From an uncultured Barnesiella sp. (GTDB lineage Bacteria; Bacteroidota; Bacteroidia; Bacteroidales; Barnesiellaceae_A), in NCBI GenBank assembly GCA_904502265.1, contig CAJGDT010000016.1:1-15553 (forward strand): a stretch of 15,553 bases of DNA, read 5' to 3'. A program made the translations under genes and the position numbers. The number at the start of each line of letters is the position of its first letter. The stretch's first letter is position 1. Shown piece by piece: positions 15,030 through 15,553 of the stretch. Below the pieces are notes generated by a model, which was not told where the DNA came from, did no database searches, and worked only from the letters and a program-made list of their open reading frames with translations.

Positions 15030-15553
15030 ATGGCAGGTGGATTATATTCAATGTCGGCAAAAGATTTTGACCAGACATTAGACTTGACAAAAGTAAAGCC
15101 CTATGGCGATACAATGAACGACGGTAAGGTACAAGTTAGCTTTACACTCCCCGTTCCCAATGGTGCTGAGGCCGAAGAGGCAGCTAAACTTCTTATGAAG
15201 AAAATGGGATTTGAAAATCCTTTGGTGGCATTTGCCCAAGAGTTGACTCCCGGTTTTACATTCTTCAACTGCTATGGCAACCTTACTCACACCGTAGACT
15301 ACTCTAACATCTACGTTCCTAAGGTTGAGAGCAACACTATGGACATGCACGAGTGCGACGACTACATCAAAGAGCACATCGGTCGCAAGCTCATTGTGGT
15401 AGGTGCAAGTACAGGTACCGATGCTCACACTGTAGGTATCGATGCCATTATGAATATGAAAGGATACGCCGGTCACTATGGCCTCGAGCGTTACGAAATG
15501 GTCGAAGCATACAACCTCGGTAGTCAAGTACCCAACGAGGAGTTCTTGGCCAA
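15030..15553 (+). CDS. kamE: Lysine 5,6-aminomutase, beta subunit (3' truncated by the window edge)
   Basis: The frame from ATG at 15030 is open to the window end, giving 174 residues of an expected roughly 260. It starts MAGGLYSMSAKDFD and contains the cobalamin-binding motif DAHTVG at 131-136, whose His133 ligates cobalt. Lys144 (NMKGY), the residue that forms the internal aldimine with PLP, follows. Both numbers equal those of the C. sticklandii beta subunit. A Rossmann-like B12 domain begins around RKLIVVGAST (119-128). An AAAGGAAAG stretch lies just upstream inside the kamD end. The missing C terminus should hold the rest of the B12 domain. Confidence 0.96.
   Translation, partial: MAGGLYSMSAKDFDQTLDLTKVKPYGDTMNDGKVQVSFTLPVPNGAEAEEAAKLLMKKMGFENPLVAFAQELTPGFTFFNCYGNLTHTVDYSNIYVPKVESNTMDMHECDDYIKEHIGRKLIVVGASTGTDAHTVGIDAIMNMKGYAGHYGLERYEMVEAYNLGSQVPNEEFLA

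Overview
The window looks like a chromosomal segment of a Bacteroidales bacterium (phylum Bacteroidota). The evidence is Bacteroidota-type promoters (TTTG about 20 bases before TAnnTTTG), almost no Shine-Dalgarno sequences, a BspA-like leucine-rich-repeat protein with a type IX secretion-like tail, a two-ACT-domain SerB, and a lysine-fermentation gene set in the order I remember from Porphyromonas and related genera. Genus and species cannot be fixed from sequence reading alone.

Left part (1-4700): the last 36 codons of an ECF-type sigma factor; then serB on the minus strand, with a hairpin between the two convergent genes; then a short zinc-ribbon PhnA/YjdM protein divergent from serB, with its own promoter and terminator. 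A probable two-gene unit follows: a secreted alpha/beta hydrolase and a secreted BspA-like protein, ending in a strong terminator.

Middle (4760-6381): a single-gene unit for an NhaC-family sodium/proton antiporter or solute transporter, with its own TTTG-N20-TATCTTTG promoter and a very strong 21-bp-stem terminator.

Right part (6545-15553, running off the end): nine genes on the plus strand, the lysine-to-butyrate fermentation locus: CoA-transferase alpha (atoD), kal, kce, kdd, kamA, kamB, kamC, kamD and the first two thirds of kamE. KamA turns L-lysine into L-beta-lysine. KamDE (B12 and PLP dependent) makes 3,5-diaminohexanoate. Kdd deaminates it oxidatively to 5-amino-3-oxohexanoate. Kce condenses and cleaves this with acetyl-CoA to 3-aminobutyryl-CoA and acetoacetate. 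Kal removes ammonia to give crotonyl-CoA. A CoA-transferase handles CoA exchange with acetoacetate or acetate. KamB and KamC are two P-loop proteins, KamC being MutS-like, and are thought to reactivate the B12 mutase. Catalytic residues known from characterised KamA, KamD, KamE and Kce are all in place, several at identical residue numbers, so the pathway should be functional.

The points most worth a second look are the CoA-transferase alpha subunit without its catalytic beta partner, the KamB/KamC pair with codon use unlike the enzymes around them, a 204-base kdd-kamA gap holding a strong hairpin and a possible internal promoter, an FNR-like palindrome upstream of the operon, and the possibility that the NhaC-type carrier imports lysine. 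I see no tRNA, rRNA, CRISPR array, insertion sequence or recognisable riboswitch.
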